A model generated the notes under the pieces. It saw only the letters and a program-made list of their open reading frames with translations. It searched no databases and was not told where the DNA came from. From the NCBI RefSeq assembly GCF_900099825.1, contig NZ_LT629693.1, positions 7,699,001-7,763,000 on the forward strand: 64,000 bases of DNA. Reading direction: 5' to 3'. Positions 17,944 to 27,620 of this stretch are shown here, one piece after another. This stretch comes from Bradyrhizobium ottawaense (GTDB lineage: Bacteria > Pseudomonadota > Alphaproteobacteria > Rhizobiales > Xanthobacteraceae). The translations under genes were made by a program, and so were the position numbers. Positions within the stretch are counted from its first letter, which is position 1. Each line of letters begins with the position of its first letter.

Positions 17944-19374
17944 ATGGTTCCGCATTGTGTGACAGCCGAAGATGTCCTGAAGGCGATCAAGGACGAGAAG
18001 GTCGAGATGATCGATCTGCGGTTCACCGACTTGCCGGGGGTCTGGCAGCATTTTTCCGTTCCGCCGAGCGCAGTAAGTATCGACGCGCTCAATGAAGGCA
18101 TCGGATTCGACGGCTCATCGATCCGCGGTTTCCAGGAGATCCAGGAAAGCGACATGTTGGTCGTTCCCGACCCGACGACGGCCTTCGTCGATCCGTTTAC
18201 CCCGGCAACAACACTGGTCCTGATCTGCAACATCAGGGACCCGGTGACCGGTCAATCCTATAGCCGCGACGCCCGCTACATCGCCCAGAAGGCCGAGACC
18301 TACCTGAAGGGCACTGGCCGCGCCGATACCAGCTATTTCGGTCCGGAGGCCGAGTTCTTCGTATTCAACGAGGTACGCTACGGACAGGGCATCAACTACG
18401 CCTTCCACGAAATCGATTCCACCGAAGGCAGTTGGAACACCGGCAGGAAGGAGGCGCCGAATTTGGGCCACAAGCCGCGCCCGAAGGAGGGATACTTTCC
18501 GGTTCCTCCGACCGACAGCATGCAGGATCTCCGTACCGAAATGGTACTGACCATGGAGTCGCTGGGAATTGCGATCGAAGCCCATCACCATGAAGTCGCG
18601 ACCGGCGGCCAAAACGAAATCGACATGCGCTTCACCACGCTGACCCGCATGGCCGACAACCTGATGATCTACAAATACGTGGTCAAGAATACTGCCCGCC
18701 AAAACGGCATGACCGCGACGTTCATGCCCAAACCGCTGTTCGAGGACAACGCCTCGGGAATGCACGTTCATCAGAGCTTGTGGAAGGGCGAGACCAACCT
18801 ATTCTACGACAAGGCGGACTATGCCGAGCTGAGCGAGCTTGGCCGCTACTACATCGGTGGGCTGCTGACGCATGCCTGGGCGTTATGCGGGCTTTGCGCC
18901 CCGACCACCAACTCCTATCGGCGCCTGGTGCCGGGTTACGAAGCTCCGATCAACCTGGTCTATTCCCAGCGCAATCGTTCCGCTTGCTGCCGGATTCCAA
19001 TGTATTCGCCGAACCCGCGCGCGAAACGCGTCGAGTTCCGTTCACCGGATCCCTCCTGCAATCCCTATTTGGCCTTCGCCGCGATGCTGATGGCCGGCCT
19101 TGACGGCATCAACAATCGCATCGACCCCGGCAGCCCGATCGACAAGAATCTTTATGACCTCCCGCCCGCCGAGGCCAAAGAGGTGAAATCGACGCCCGGA
19201 TCGTTGGACCAGGCGCTTGACGCGCTCGAACACGATCACGCGTTCCTGCTGCGCGGCGATGTGTTCACCAGCGACGTGATCGAAACCTGGCTCGACTACA
19301 AGCGAAAGAAGGAGATTGATGCCATACGGCTGCGCCCCCATCCCCACGAGTTTCATCTCTATTACGACATCTAA
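17944..19374 (+). CDS. glnA: Glutamine synthetase, type I
   Basis: The 476-residue cytoplasmic enzyme ligates ammonia to glutamate. The beta-grasp N-terminus has [17 protein letters not shown]; active-site blocks are [38 protein letters not shown] and [19 protein letters not shown] carries the tyrosine that is adenylylated in GSI-beta enzymes, so GlnE control is likely. No glnB lies beside it, unlike the main rhizobial glnBA operon, so this may be a second GSI copy. Confidence 0.93.
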   Translation: MVPHCVTAEDVLKAIKDEKVEMIDLRFTDLPGVWQHFSVPPSAVSIDALNEGIGFDGSSIRGFQEIQESDMLVVPDPTTAFVDPFTPATTLVLICNIRDPVTGQSYSRDARYIAQKAETYLKGTGRADTSYFGPEAEFFVFNEVRYGQGINYAFHEIDSTEGSWNTGRKEAPNLGHKPRPKEGYFPVPPTDSMQDLRTEMVLTMESLGIAIEAHHHEVATGGQNEIDMRFTTLTRMADNLMIYKYVVKNTARQNGMTATFMPKPLFEDNASGMHVHQSLWKGETNLFYDKADYAELSELGRYYIGGLLTHAWALCGLCAPTTNSYRRLVPGYEAPINLVYSQRNRSACCRIPMYSPNPRAKRVEFRSPDPSCNPYLAFAAMLMAGLDGINNRIDPGSPIDKNLYDLPPAEAKEVKSTPGSLDQALDALEHDHAFLLRGDVFTSDVIETWLDYKRKKEIDAIRLRPHPHEFHLYYDI

Positions 19375-19452
19375 ACACCTAGCCGGTTAGGCGACGCTTG
19401 GTCGGTCCAATTTGCAAGCATCACGTATGTGGCTGGTACGGCGCAGCGGCGG

Positions 19453-19854
19453 CTACACCGTTGGCGCGAAAAATATGACCCGGAGCAGATGCGTGTAGTC
19501 GGATTCGAGCACCATGATCGCGACAAACACCAACACCAGTATCGGCGGCAGCAGGATTGCGTAGGCCAGGGCCAGCCGCTCCCAGGCCATGTGCATGAAG
19601 ACGGCAACGATCAGACCAGCCTTCAACACCATGAACAGCAGGATCAGCGACCATCTGAGATAGCCATGGAGGCCAAAGTAGTCGACGAGATACGAGCAGG
19701 TGCTGAGAACGAACAACCATCCCCAGACCACGAGATAAAGCTTGATCGGATGCTGCTGGCCCTTTGTGTGCGCAACGCCTGATGCGAGTGCGTCATGCAT
19801 GTGTGTCTGCAGCGGATGTTGCTGCCCTTCCAGATGTACCGCTGCGTTTGTCAT
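19453..19854 (-). CDS. Cytochrome c oxidase subunit IV-like protein
   Basis: The 133-residue protein has three hydrophobic helices after a His/Gln-rich N-terminus (QQHPLQTHMHDALASGVAHT). The pattern YLVVWGWLFVLSTCSYLVDY and KAGLIVAVFMHMAWERLALA matches CtaF/CyoD-type subunit IV (COX4_pro). It is the last gene of the oxidase operon, 9 nt after the subunit III gene. Confidence 0.82.
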   Translation of the reverse strand: MTNAAVHLEGQQHPLQTHMHDALASGVAHTKGQQHPIKLYLVVWGWLFVLSTCSYLVDYFGLHGYLRWSLILLFMVLKAGLIVAVFMHMAWERLALAYAILLPPILVLVFVAIMVLESDYTHLLRVIFFAPTV

Positions 19855-19863
19855 GCGGCGACC

Positions 19864-20586
19864 TCACCAGAGATAAAAAAGTGCAAAGATGAACACCCAC
19901 ACAAGATCGACGAAGTGCCAGTACAGGCCGGTGATTTCGACGATCTCGTAATGCCCTTTCCGGCTCGTGAAAAAACCGCGCCGTTCGACATCGAAGTCTC
20001 CCCGCCAAACCTTTCGCGCGATGGCGATCAGGAAGATCACGCCGATCGTCACGTGGGTGCCGTGGAAACCGGTGATCATGAAAAAGCTTGAACCGAACTG
20101 CGCCGCGCCCCAAGGGTTGCCCCAGGGCCGGACGCCCTCCATGATCAGCTTGGTCCACTCGAAGGCCTGCATTCCGACAAAGGTTGCGCCGAATGCCGCT
20201 GTCGCCAGCATCAAGGCTGCAGTCTTGGCGCGATCGCGGCGGTAACCGAAGTTGACGGCCATCGCCATCGTTCCGCTGCTGCTGATCAGGATGAAGGTCA
20301 TGATGGCGATGAGGATGAGCGGGATTTTCTTGTCTCCGATCGTGAGCGCGAAGACTTCGCTGGGGTTGGGCCACGGCACGGTCGTGGACATTCGGGCCGT
20401 CATGTACGACAGCAGGAAACAGCTGAAGATAAAGGTGTCGCTGAGGAGGAAGATCCACATCATGGCCTTCCCCCAGGAGACATTCTTGAAGGCGCGCTGA
20501 TCCGAGGACCAGTCGGCGGCGATGCCTCGCAAGCCCGCCGGCCGCGCTTGCGGTTCTACCGTATTTATCAGCACAGTCTCTGCCAT
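19864..20586 (-). CDS. coxP: Cytochrome c oxidase subunit III (CoxP-like)
   Basis: The 240-residue inner-membrane protein has seven helices. WGKAMMWIFLLSDTFIFSCF, GSSFFMITGFHGTHVTIGVI and the C-terminal YWHFVDLVWVFIFALFYLW are the standard COX3 blocks; the HFVDLVW motif is complete. It is the second of two COX3-family genes in this operon. The symbol follows the B. japonicum coxMNOP order (M subunit II, N subunit I, O and P the two COX3-like genes). Confidence 0.85.
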   Translation of the reverse strand: MAETVLINTVEPQARPAGLRGIAADWSSDQRAFKNVSWGKAMMWIFLLSDTFIFSCFLLSYMTARMSTTVPWPNPSEVFALTIGDKKIPLILIAIMTFILISSSGTMAMAVNFGYRRDRAKTAALMLATAAFGATFVGMQAFEWTKLIMEGVRPWGNPWGAAQFGSSFFMITGFHGTHVTIGVIFLIAIARKVWRGDFDVERRGFFTSRKGHYEIVEITGLYWHFVDLVWVFIFALFYLW

Positions 20587-20601
20587 CTGGTCCTTGCCTC
20601 T

Positions 20602-21306
20602 CTAGCTCAGCAACTGGCGACAGATGTCGATGAAATTGTCCGTCCAGCCGGTCAGCAGGCCGAGCAGGACCAGCCAGACCACCAGCAGGAAATGCCAGTA
20701 GATGGCGCAGAGTTCCACGCTCAGGCGAATTTGGGTCGCCTCGGCGCCACGCCACACCTTGGCCGTCGTTCTGCCGAGGGCCACCAGGCCGCCCATCAGA
20801 TGTAGGCCGTGCATCGCGGTGATCAGGTAGAAGAACGAATTGGCTGGATTGGACGCCAGGAAATACCCGGCGCCACTCAGCTGGCGCCACGCCAGCAGTT
20901 GCCCGACCAGGAATGTAACGGCGGATGCGCCACCGGCGCACAGGCCTACGATGACGCCGTCGATGTCGTCGCGGCGCGCGGCCATATACGCCCATTGCAG
21001 CGCCACACTGCTCAGGACCAGGACGGCTGTGTTGAACCACAGCAGCGCTGGCACCGGCAGCGTCCGCCAGTCCACCAGGTTCATGCGCATCGAGTAAGCG
21101 CTGATGAACAGCGCGAACAACGAGCCGACGACCGCGAGAAACACGCCCAGTCCGATTTTCGCCGGCGGCAGGGACGAGGTGCTCTGTTCGCGAAAATCGA
21201 CGTTCAGCCCTTCCTCCAGCCAGGGTTTGGCTGTGAGCCGTTGCTGTGAGAGCCACCATCCCGCAATTGCCGCTATTCCAGCCATGAACAGGATGATGGC
21301 GCTCAT
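20602..21306 (-). CDS. coxO: Cytochrome c oxidase subunit III-like (CoxO-like)
   Basis: The 234-residue membrane protein belongs to the COX3 family but is more divergent than its neighbour. It keeps FFYLITAMHGLHLMGGLVAL and the C-terminal AIYWHFLLVVWLVLLGLLTG, in which HFVD is altered to HFLL. It overlaps the subunit I stop by 4 nt and lies 15 nt upstream of CoxP. Two tandem COX3 genes are the known layout of coxMNOP. Confidence 0.82.
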   Translation of the reverse strand: MSAIILFMAGIAAIAGWWLSQQRLTAKPWLEEGLNVDFREQSTSSLPPAKIGLGVFLAVVGSLFALFISAYSMRMNLVDWRTLPVPALLWFNTAVLVLSSVALQWAYMAARRDDIDGVIVGLCAGGASAVTFLVGQLLAWRQLSGAGYFLASNPANSFFYLITAMHGLHLMGGLVALGRTTAKVWRGAEATQIRLSVELCAIYWHFLLVVWLVLLGLLTGWTDNFIDICRQLLS

Positions 21307-23078
21307 GGGTGAGACCCCTGCGCGGACAATCCGGCCGGCGGCTCATCTTGCGGCACAAAGTCCCTGGCGGCGCCGGGTACGCTGTAGTCGTAAGCCCAGC
21401 GATAGACGATCGGGAGTTCCTTGCCCCAGTTGCCATGCCCCGGCGGGGTCTCAGGCGTTTGCCATTCCAGCGACGCCGCTCCCCAGGGATTGCCGCCAGC
21501 CTCTCGCCCCTTGAACAGACTCCAGATCAGATTGAACAGGAACACCAGCTGGGCAAAGCCGACAATCAAGGCCGCTATGCTCATGAACGCATTGAGGTCG
21601 TGCGCGGATGCCGGGATGAAGGACGTTTCGCCGATGTCGTGATAGCGGCGGGGCATGCCCAGGAGGCCGAGATAGTGCATGGGGAAGAAGATCGCATAGG
21701 CCCCCAGGAACGAGACCCAGAAGTGGAATCGTCCAAGTGCCTCATTGAGCATTCGTCCGGTGACTTTCGGATACCAGTGATAGATCCCGCCGAACACGGC
21801 CATGATCGGTGCAATGCCCATCACCATATGGAAGTGGGCTACAACGAACATCGTGTCGGACAGCGGAACGTCCACCACCACGTTGCCAAGAAACAGGCCG
21901 GTCAAGCCGCCGTTGACGAATGTGATGATGAACGCAAGCGCAAACAGCATCGGGATGGTGAGATGAATGTCGCCGCGCCACAGGGTCAGCACCCAGTTGT
22001 AAACCTTGATGGCGGTAGGGATGGCGATGATGAGCGTCGTGGTGGCGAAGAAGAACCCGAAGTAGGGGTTCATGCCGCTCACATACATGTGGTGCGCCCA
22101 CACGACGAAGCTGAGGGCGCCGATTCCCACGATGGCCCAGACCATCATGCGATAGCCGAAGATGTTCTTGCGCGCGTGGACGCTGATCAGATCGGAAATG
22201 ATGCCGAAGGCCGGCAAGGCGACGATGTAGACTTCGGGATGGCCGAAGAACCAGAACAGGTGCTGGAACAGGATCGGGCTGCCACCGCCATATTTCGTCA
22301 GCGTGCCCATCTCGACCAGCGTGGGCATGAAGAAGCTGGTCCCCAACAGGCGGTCGAGCAACAGCATCACCGAGGCCACGAACAGTGCCGGGAAGGCCAG
22401 CAGCGCCATGACCGTAGCCGTGAAAATGCCCCACACGGTCAAGGGCAAACGCATCAACGTCATGCCGCGTGTGCGCGCCTGCAACACCGTCACCACATAA
22501 TTGAGCCCGCCCATCGTGAAGCCGATAATGAACAGGATCAGGGAGGCCAGCATGAGAACGATGCCCCAATCCTGCCCGGGGGTGCCGGAGAGAATCGCCT
22601 GGGGCGGGTACAGCGTCCAGCCGGCGCCGGTGGGCCCGCCGGGTACGAAAAAGGTCGAGGCCAGCACCACGACCGCGAGCAGGTAGACCCAATAGCTCAA
22701 CATGTTCACATAGGGGAACACCATGTCCCGGGCGCCGACCATCAGCGGGATGAGGTAGTTACCAAAGCCGCCGAGGAACAACGCCGTGAGCAGGTAGATC
22801 ACCATGATCATGCCGTGCATGGTGATGAACTGCAGGTATTGGTTGGAATCGATGAAGGAAAAGGTGCCGGGAAATCCGAGCTGCAGTCGCATCAGCCATG
22901 ACAGCACCAGCGCAACCATTCCGATGGCCATCGCGGTGATCGAGTACTGGATGGCGATAACCTTGGCGTCCTGCGAAAAGACGTACCTCGTCCACCAGCT
23001 TCTCGGATGATAGAGGTCGACCTCACCCACTTCTGCGGGCGGAATGCCTGCTACTGTGTCAAACGGGACATCGACCAT
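21303..23078 (-). CDS. coxN: Cytochrome c oxidase subunit I (CoxN-like)
   Basis: The 591-residue catalytic subunit has 12 core helices. Low-spin haem ligands are in FITMHGMIMVIY and HFHMVMG; the CuB histidine, cross-linked tyrosine and the D-channel glutamate are in WFFGHPEVYIVALP; the other CuB histidines are the HH of VWAHHMYVSG. These mark an A1-type aa3 haem-copper oxidase reducing O2 to water with proton pumping. The C-terminal extension past helix 12 carries TPETPPGHGNWGKELPIVY. Upstream gene CoxM ends 73 nt away. Confidence 0.93.
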   Translation of the reverse strand: MVDVPFDTVAGIPPAEVGEVDLYHPRSWWTRYVFSQDAKVIAIQYSITAMAIGMVALVLSWLMRLQLGFPGTFSFIDSNQYLQFITMHGMIMVIYLLTALFLGGFGNYLIPLMVGARDMVFPYVNMLSYWVYLLAVVVLASTFFVPGGPTGAGWTLYPPQAILSGTPGQDWGIVLMLASLILFIIGFTMGGLNYVVTVLQARTRGMTLMRLPLTVWGIFTATVMALLAFPALFVASVMLLLDRLLGTSFFMPTLVEMGTLTKYGGGSPILFQHLFWFFGHPEVYIVALPAFGIISDLISVHARKNIFGYRMMVWAIVGIGALSFVVWAHHMYVSGMNPYFGFFFATTTLIIAIPTAIKVYNWVLTLWRGDIHLTIPMLFALAFIITFVNGGLTGLFLGNVVVDVPLSDTMFVVAHFHMVMGIAPIMAVFGGIYHWYPKVTGRMLNEALGRFHFWVSFLGAYAIFFPMHYLGLLGMPRRYHDIGETSFIPASAHDLNAFMSIAALIVGFAQLVFLFNLIWSLFKGREAGGNPWGAASLEWQTPETPPGHGNWGKELPIVYRWAYDYSVPGAARDFVPQDEPPAGLSAQGSHP

Positions 23079-23151
23079 CGGAATTCCCTCCTTGGCCTCT
23101 CTTCAGCGAGGAGACCGCCTTACGGCAGGTCGCATCTCCTCGTCGGCATTT

Positions 23152-23985
23152 TCATTCGCTTCCTGACCTGTAGGCCGCCTTCGCGACGTCGCGTTGCCCC
23201 GAAAGCTCGGCGAACGTGTGCTGCTTCTGCAGCCACGCGTGATATTCTTTCTCTTCCTCGACGACGACCTTGCTTCGCATCTGCGCATGCGCGGCGCCGC
23301 AGAGTTCGGCGCAGAGAACGTCGAATGTTCCGGTGCGGGTGGGCGTCAACCAGTAATACGTGACCGAGCCCGGTATCATATCCATCTTCGCCCGGAACTC
23401 GGGCACATAGAAATCATGCAGGACATCAATCGAGCGGAGCAGCACCTTCACCGGTTTTCCAACCGGCAGGTGCAAATCGTCGTTTTGAATGACGATGTCG
23501 TCTTGTCCGGCGGGATCGTCGGGATTCAACCCCATGGGATTTTCGGAACTGACATGGCGGGCGTCGGAAGTCCCGAGCCGGCCGTCCTTTCCGGGAAGCC
23601 GATAGCTCCACATCCACTGTTGTCCCATGACCTCGACATCGGTCGCATCGGCCGGAACTGTGACGAACTGGTGCCAGACGACCAGCCCGGGTGCCAGCAT
23701 GGCTGCGACGCCGATGGCGGTCCCGATGCTGAGCCACCATTCGAGCTTCTTGTTTTCGGGATTGTAGGCTGCCTGTCTTCCCTCCACGTGACGAAAGCGG
23801 AAGACGCAATAGGCCATGAACGCGACGACCGCGAAGAAAACGGCTCCGGTGATCCAGAACGTCAGGGTGATCGTGTCGTCGATGTAGCGCCAGTTGGAGG
23901 CGAGCGGCGTCCACCACCACGGGCTGAAAATGTGAAACAGCACCGAGGCGACCGCTACCAAAAGCAGTATGAGTGCTACAGCCAT
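23152..23985 (-). CDS. coxM: Cytochrome c oxidase subunit II (CoxM-like)
   Basis: The 277-residue subunit has three hydrophobic segments near the N-terminus and a periplasmic CuA domain. All CuA ligands are visible: the first His in VLHDFYVPEFR, and Cys, Glu, Cys, His, Met in CAELCGAAHAQM. Aromatic path residues are in MGQQWMWSYRLPG. An insertion with ARHVSSENPMGLNPDDPAGQ precedes the second beta sheet, as in quinol-independent cytochrome c oxidases. It is first in the operon, so the promoter must lie in 23986-24539. Confidence 0.92.
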   Translation of the reverse strand: MAVALILLLVAVASVLFHIFSPWWWTPLASNWRYIDDTITLTFWITGAVFFAVVAFMAYCVFRFRHVEGRQAAYNPENKKLEWWLSIGTAIGVAAMLAPGLVVWHQFVTVPADATDVEVMGQQWMWSYRLPGKDGRLGTSDARHVSSENPMGLNPDDPAGQDDIVIQNDDLHLPVGKPVKVLLRSIDVLHDFYVPEFRAKMDMIPGSVTYYWLTPTRTGTFDVLCAELCGAAHAQMRSKVVVEEEKEYHAWLQKQHTFAELSGQRDVAKAAYRSGSE

Positions 23986-24539
23986 CCCTCATTCATCCTT
24001 GCCATTAAAGGCTGCGGATACGAATCAAGGGGCGGGGCTCGCGTCTGTTGCGACGGCGAACTTCACTTTCGCCATCGTCGGGCCTCTTGCCTCGCCCATT
24101 CAACCGGTCGCGACGTCAAACTTGACATAGAGGACTGGTCGCGACCGCTCATTCCAGGAGCTAGGGGCGCCTTCAGCAATTTATGATTTTAAGATGATCC
24201 CCGTCGCGCCTTGCGTCAATAGCTCATAACGGGCTTACGTCACGACCCTGTCCGGTGGGTGTGTGCCATCCGACGAGCATCCGTCCACACCAGCCGTCCG
24301 GTGATGCGGCGCAGCAAACGATGTGTGCGGATGCAAAATTCACCCAACCGTGAGCGCCATCTTGCTTCTATCGTATATCGCGCTAACTTCACTGTACCGG
24401 TCGCGACAGGAGTCGTCCGGCAAAGCTCCTTCACGTTGAACCTGATTTGCCGGGCTCGATCGCGATTTTCGCGCACGAGGCGGCGCGCGTTCTGAGTGCG
24501 CTCCGTTCCCCTGCGATCAGAAGCAAGGAGACCGGAGCC
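23986..24539. other. Divergent promoter region, no gene
   Basis: About 550 bases between the divergent oxidase operon and the DUF2189 gene hold no convincing ORF. I did not find a clear FixK/FNR-type palindrome, so I cannot name the regulator of the oxidase. Confidence 0.5.
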
Positions 24540-25436
24540 ATGACCACAGTATTCGCAAGACCCAAACTGCAAGTGTTTGGCGTCTCTACCCCCTTTGTTG
24601 TTCGCAAGATCAGCCTTTCCGACCTCGGCGAGGCACTGCGCCTGGGCTGGGAAGACTTCAAGGCCATCCCAACTCACGCCGTCGTCCTGTGCGTGATTTA
24701 TCCTGTCCTCGGACTTGTCCTGTTCAGACTTGCCATCGGCTATTCGGTGCTGCCGCTGCTCTTTCCGCTCGCCGCCGGCTTTACCCTGATCGGTCCTTTT
24801 GCCGGGCTCGGCCTCTACGAACTCAGCCGCCGCCGCGAGCGCGGAGAGGAAGCGGCAGCATGGGATGCAATGCAGGTGCTGCGCTCACCGTCCTTCGGCG
24901 CCATTCTCGAGCTAGGCGTACTACTGCTCGTTCTGTTCGGGGTCTGGATCGGCGCTGCGGACGCTATCTACATAGCAACGTTCGGCCACGCTCCGGCCGC
25001 CAGCATCCCTGATTTCGCAACGCGTGTTTTGACGACGCCGGAAGGATGGTCACTCATCATCGTCGGCTGCGGCGTCGGCTTGCTGTTCGCCGTCGTGGCC
25101 CTGTGCGTCAGTGTGGTGTCGTTTCCGCTGATGCTCGACCGGCATGCGACTGCGATCGACGCAATCCGGACTTCGCTGCGGGCCGTGAAGGAAAATCCAT
25201 TTGCGATGGCGGTATGGGGGCTGATTGTTGCGGCACTGCTGGCGATTGGTTCGCTGCCGTTCTTCGTCGGTCTCGCCGTCGTTCTGCCGGTGCTCGGTCA
25301 TGCCACCTGGCATCTTTATCGGAAGGTGATCGAGCCTGACCCGAATCCGCCGGAAGAACAGCCGCGACCGCCGATAGGTCATCGCTATGCCGCAGATTTC
25401 CCGGCCTCACTGTTCCCCTGGAGTCGCGAGCGCTAG
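24540..25436 (+). CDS. DUF2189 family integral membrane protein
   Basis: The 298-residue protein has about six hydrophobic helices. The cytoplasmic start VRKISLSDLGEALRLGWEDF and the later FPLMLDRHATAIDAIRTSLR followed by NPFAMAVWG are the DUF2189 (YckC/Cox-associated) blocks; the C-terminus is proline rich. ATG 24540 is preceded by AAGGAG (24525). Members often lie near respiratory genes; the position divergent to a cox operon agrees, but the role is unknown. Confidence 0.8.
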   Translation: MTTVFARPKLQVFGVSTPFVVRKISLSDLGEALRLGWEDFKAIPTHAVVLCVIYPVLGLVLFRLAIGYSVLPLLFPLAAGFTLIGPFAGLGLYELSRRRERGEEAAAWDAMQVLRSPSFGAILELGVLLLVLFGVWIGAADAIYIATFGHAPAASIPDFATRVLTTPEGWSLIIVGCGVGLLFAVVALCVSVVSFPLMLDRHATAIDAIRTSLRAVKENPFAMAVWGLIVAALLAIGSLPFFVGLAVVLPVLGHATWHLYRKVIEPDPNPPEEQPRPPIGHRYAADFPASLFPWSRER

Positions 25437-25537
25437 CGCAGCGCAATCCGCCATTCACGATCACTGTGCTGGCGAGCGGTGGGTTACGCCTCCGCCCTAC
25501 GTTTTGTGTTTCGATTTCGCGCCTTGCGCCTTGCGCG

Positions 25538-26509
25538 TCACGGCGTCAGCAGCACCTTGCCCTGTCCTGCGATCGCCGTTTCGATCGCCTTTGTCACCTG
25601 TTCGAACGGGAACGTTGCGGCGATCGGGGTGGCGATGGAGCCGGAGGCCACCATCGGCACCAGGCGGTCGTACATCTCGGCGACCATCTTCGGCGTGGCT
25701 TTCTGCAACCAGGTCACCAGCCAGAATCCGCGAATCGTGATGTCCTTGAAAATCAGCGGTTGCGGCGGCGCCACCATGGCCTTGCGGCTCATAGCGCCGT
25801 AGGAGACCAGCGTGCCGCGCTGCGCGAGGCTGCCCAGCAGGCCCGTGGTTCCGGTGTCGCCGACCACATCGAGGGCCAGCGTGATCGGTGCGTTACCGGT
25901 GGCCTCCGCCACGCGCTTCGGCAGATCCGCTCCGTCGAGCAGCACGATATTGCCGCCGAGCGCCTTGATCTCGTCGACCAGTTCGGCGCGGCGGACCACA
26001 TTGACGGTTTTCAATCCCAGCGATTTTGCGATCGGGATCACCGCGCGGCCGACGCCGGAGTTGGCACCGTTCTGAATTACCCACTGGCCCGGCTGCGGCG
26101 CCACGAAATCGGTCAACAGCAGGTAGGCGGTCGCCGGATTGACGCCAAGCATCGCGAATTGCTTGATGTCGCCGGCGGGCAACGGGCGCAACCAGGTGGC
26201 GTCGACCTTGATGCGTTCGGCCCAGGTCGGCGATCCGAACGGAACGATGGAGTGGTCGCCCTCCTTGAGGTGCTTGACGTTCGAGCCGACCGCCACCACG
26301 CGGCCGGCGCCCTCCGCTCCGACGATCGACGGCAGCGGCGGACGGTAGCCGTAGTTTCCTGTAAACATGAATAGATCGCTGGGATTGATCGGTGATGCTT
26401 CCAGCGCGATCACGACTTCGTTCGGGCCGGGCGCGCCGACATCCGGCACATCGGCGACTTGCAACACTTCGGTTGGTTTTCCGAACGCGACAATCTGAAC
26501 GGCTTTCAT
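25538..26509 (-). CDS. Zinc-free MDR oxidoreductase, 2-enoyl thioester reductase-like
   Basis: The 323-residue medium-chain reductase starts MKAVQIVAFGKPTEVLQVAD, with GGAGAATTCCC upstream. NPSDLFMFTGNYGYRPPLP and QNGANSGVGRAVIPIAKSLG are typical of mitochondrial-type enoyl reductases (ETR/MECR group) that reduce 2-enoyl thioesters with NADPH. Structural zinc cysteines are absent. It lies downstream of a TetR gene on the same strand with an operator-like palindrome in the gap. Confidence 0.85.
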   Translation of the reverse strand: MKAVQIVAFGKPTEVLQVADVPDVGAPGPNEVVIALEASPINPSDLFMFTGNYGYRPPLPSIVGAEGAGRVVAVGSNVKHLKEGDHSIVPFGSPTWAERIKVDATWLRPLPAGDIKQFAMLGVNPATAYLLLTDFVAPQPGQWVIQNGANSGVGRAVIPIAKSLGLKTVNVVRRAELVDEIKALGGNIVLLDGADLPKRVAEATGNAPITLALDVVGDTGTTGLLGSLAQRGTLVSYGAMSRKAMVAPPQPLIFKDITIRGFWLVTWLQKATPKMVAEMYDRLVPMVASGSIATPIAATFPFEQVTKAIETAIAGQGKVLLTP

Positions 26510-26629
26510 GGGAATTCTCCGGATTACTGTGGTTGGCGCAGCCGTCATCGTTTTCCATTCGGACATCTCCGAGCGAAGCCGACCCGTTTCAAAGGTCAGA
26601 TGACGACGCGTTGCCCGGCTGTTGCCAGA

Positions 26630-26651
26630 TTATATACTATACGGTATATAA
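26630..26651. promoter_or_regulatory. TetR-type operator palindrome
   Basis: TTATATAC (26630-26637) and GTATATAA (26644-26651) form a perfect inverted repeat, with a second palindrome TATACgGTATA (26638-26648) inside. It is AT rich in a GC-rich genome and lies between the TetR stop and the reductase start, about 120 nt upstream of that start. It is the natural operator for the neighbouring TetR protein. Confidence 0.7.
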
Positions 26652-26664
26652 CAGAATGCCGCTG

Positions 26665-27249
26665 TCAAGAGGGGGTATCGAGCAACCGCAGCAATTGTGC
26701 GGCCACCGCCTTGGTCTCGGCGGCGGAGGGCGCGTCCTTCGCGAGCACCATCAGTCCGGCATACGCCGCGATCATAGTGCGGGCCGTTGCAGCCGCATTG
26801 AAATCGTCGGGGAATTCGCTCGCACCTTGTGTCAATCGCGCGGCGACCATCGCTTCGAGATCGCGATAGAAGCGGATGGCGCTTCCGGTAATCTCGGCGT
26901 CGTCGAGCGCGCTATCGGTCAGCGTGTTGATGGAGAAACAGCCCCGGGCGCCGCGGCTGCCCGTGCACAGGGGAATATAGTCGGCGAGCCACGCCGCGAT
27001 CGCCTCGCGCGCGGTTACGCCCTTCGCCAGCTGCGTTTTGGTGCGCTTGAGCAGAAAGCCGTGATAGCGATCCAGCGCCTTGCGAAACAATGCGTTCTTG
27101 TCACCGAACGCCGCATAGAGGCTGGGTTTGGTCAGGCCGCTCACTGCTGTGATGTCATCGAACGACGTGCCGTGAAAGCCCTTGCTCCAGAACACTTGAA
27201 GCGCGGCATCAAGCACGGTGTCGGGATCGAAGGTGCGGGGACGGGCCAT
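26665..27249 (-). CDS. TetR/AcrR family transcriptional regulator
   Basis: The 194-residue repressor has an N-terminal helix-turn-helix: MARPRTFDPDTVLDAALQVF followed by WSKGFHGTSFDDITAVSGLT and KPSLYAAFGDK. The C-terminal effector domain is helical and includes GCFSINTLTDSALDD (TetR_C_16-like YcdC style). ATG at 27249 is chosen because the HTH begins right after it. It probably represses the enoyl-reductase-like gene downstream through the palindrome at 26630. Confidence 0.9.
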   Translation of the reverse strand: MARPRTFDPDTVLDAALQVFWSKGFHGTSFDDITAVSGLTKPSLYAAFGDKNALFRKALDRYHGFLLKRTKTQLAKGVTAREAIAAWLADYIPLCTGSRGARGCFSINTLTDSALDDAEITGSAIRFYRDLEAMVAARLTQGASEFPDDFNAAATARTMIAAYAGLMVLAKDAPSAAETKAVAAQLLRLLDTPS

Positions 27250-27327
27250 GGATCTTACATAGCGTGGTTTTGGAAGAAGGGGAGAGGATAAAAAATCGAG
27301 CTGAAAAAGTCTGATGCATTTCCCCAC

Positions 27328-27440
27328 TGTCATGCCCGCGCACGCGGGCATCCAGCATACGCAGGCCTTCATGGTTCGTGCAGGGCCCCCTTCCACGTCC
27401 TCTGGGCGAACTGGATGCCCGCGTGCGCGGGCACGACAAC
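27328..27440. repeat. Dispersed palindromic element, copy 2
   Basis: TGTCATGCCCGCG starts the element; hairpin TGCCCGCGcaCGCGGGCA is at 27333-27350 and its counterpart TGCCCGCGtgCGCGGGCA at 27416-27433. The internal TCCAGCATACG/ACTGGATG arms echo the CCAGTACT arms of the element at 2114-2231. Same family, different centre. Confidence 0.7.
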
Positions 27441-27620
27441 GGAGAGAGATGATGCGCTTCGACACCAGGACTCAGGCCGCCGCGCGAGCGGCCAAGCGCC
27501 GCGGCAGCGTGCTGGTGGGCGTCGCTCAAAACCAATCGGTCCATCACACCCAAGACTGCCTCCCAAACGCAGTCTTGAATCTGATTTGCTCTTAAAAGGG
27601 AATTCTTAGAGTCCACACGA

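Noticed and set aside
19864..21306. CoxO and CoxP as one frameshifted subunit III gene
   Set aside because: Each has its own start, full set of helices and C-terminal YWHF motif, and two COX3 genes are normal for coxMNOP.
21309..22901. A 530-residue forward-strand protein opposite CoxN
   Set aside because: It lies antisense to oxidase subunit I, which has all catalytic motifs; the antisense translation is His/Asp/Gln-rich noise.
23986..24539. FixK/FNR box controlling the oxidase operon
   Set aside because: I found only half-site resemblance (TTGCGTCAA), not a TTGAT-N4-ATCAA palindrome.
27248..27262. CTTACATAGCG near the TetR start as an element copy
   Set aside because: It lacks the TTTT core, overlaps the start of the TetR gene and points away from it.
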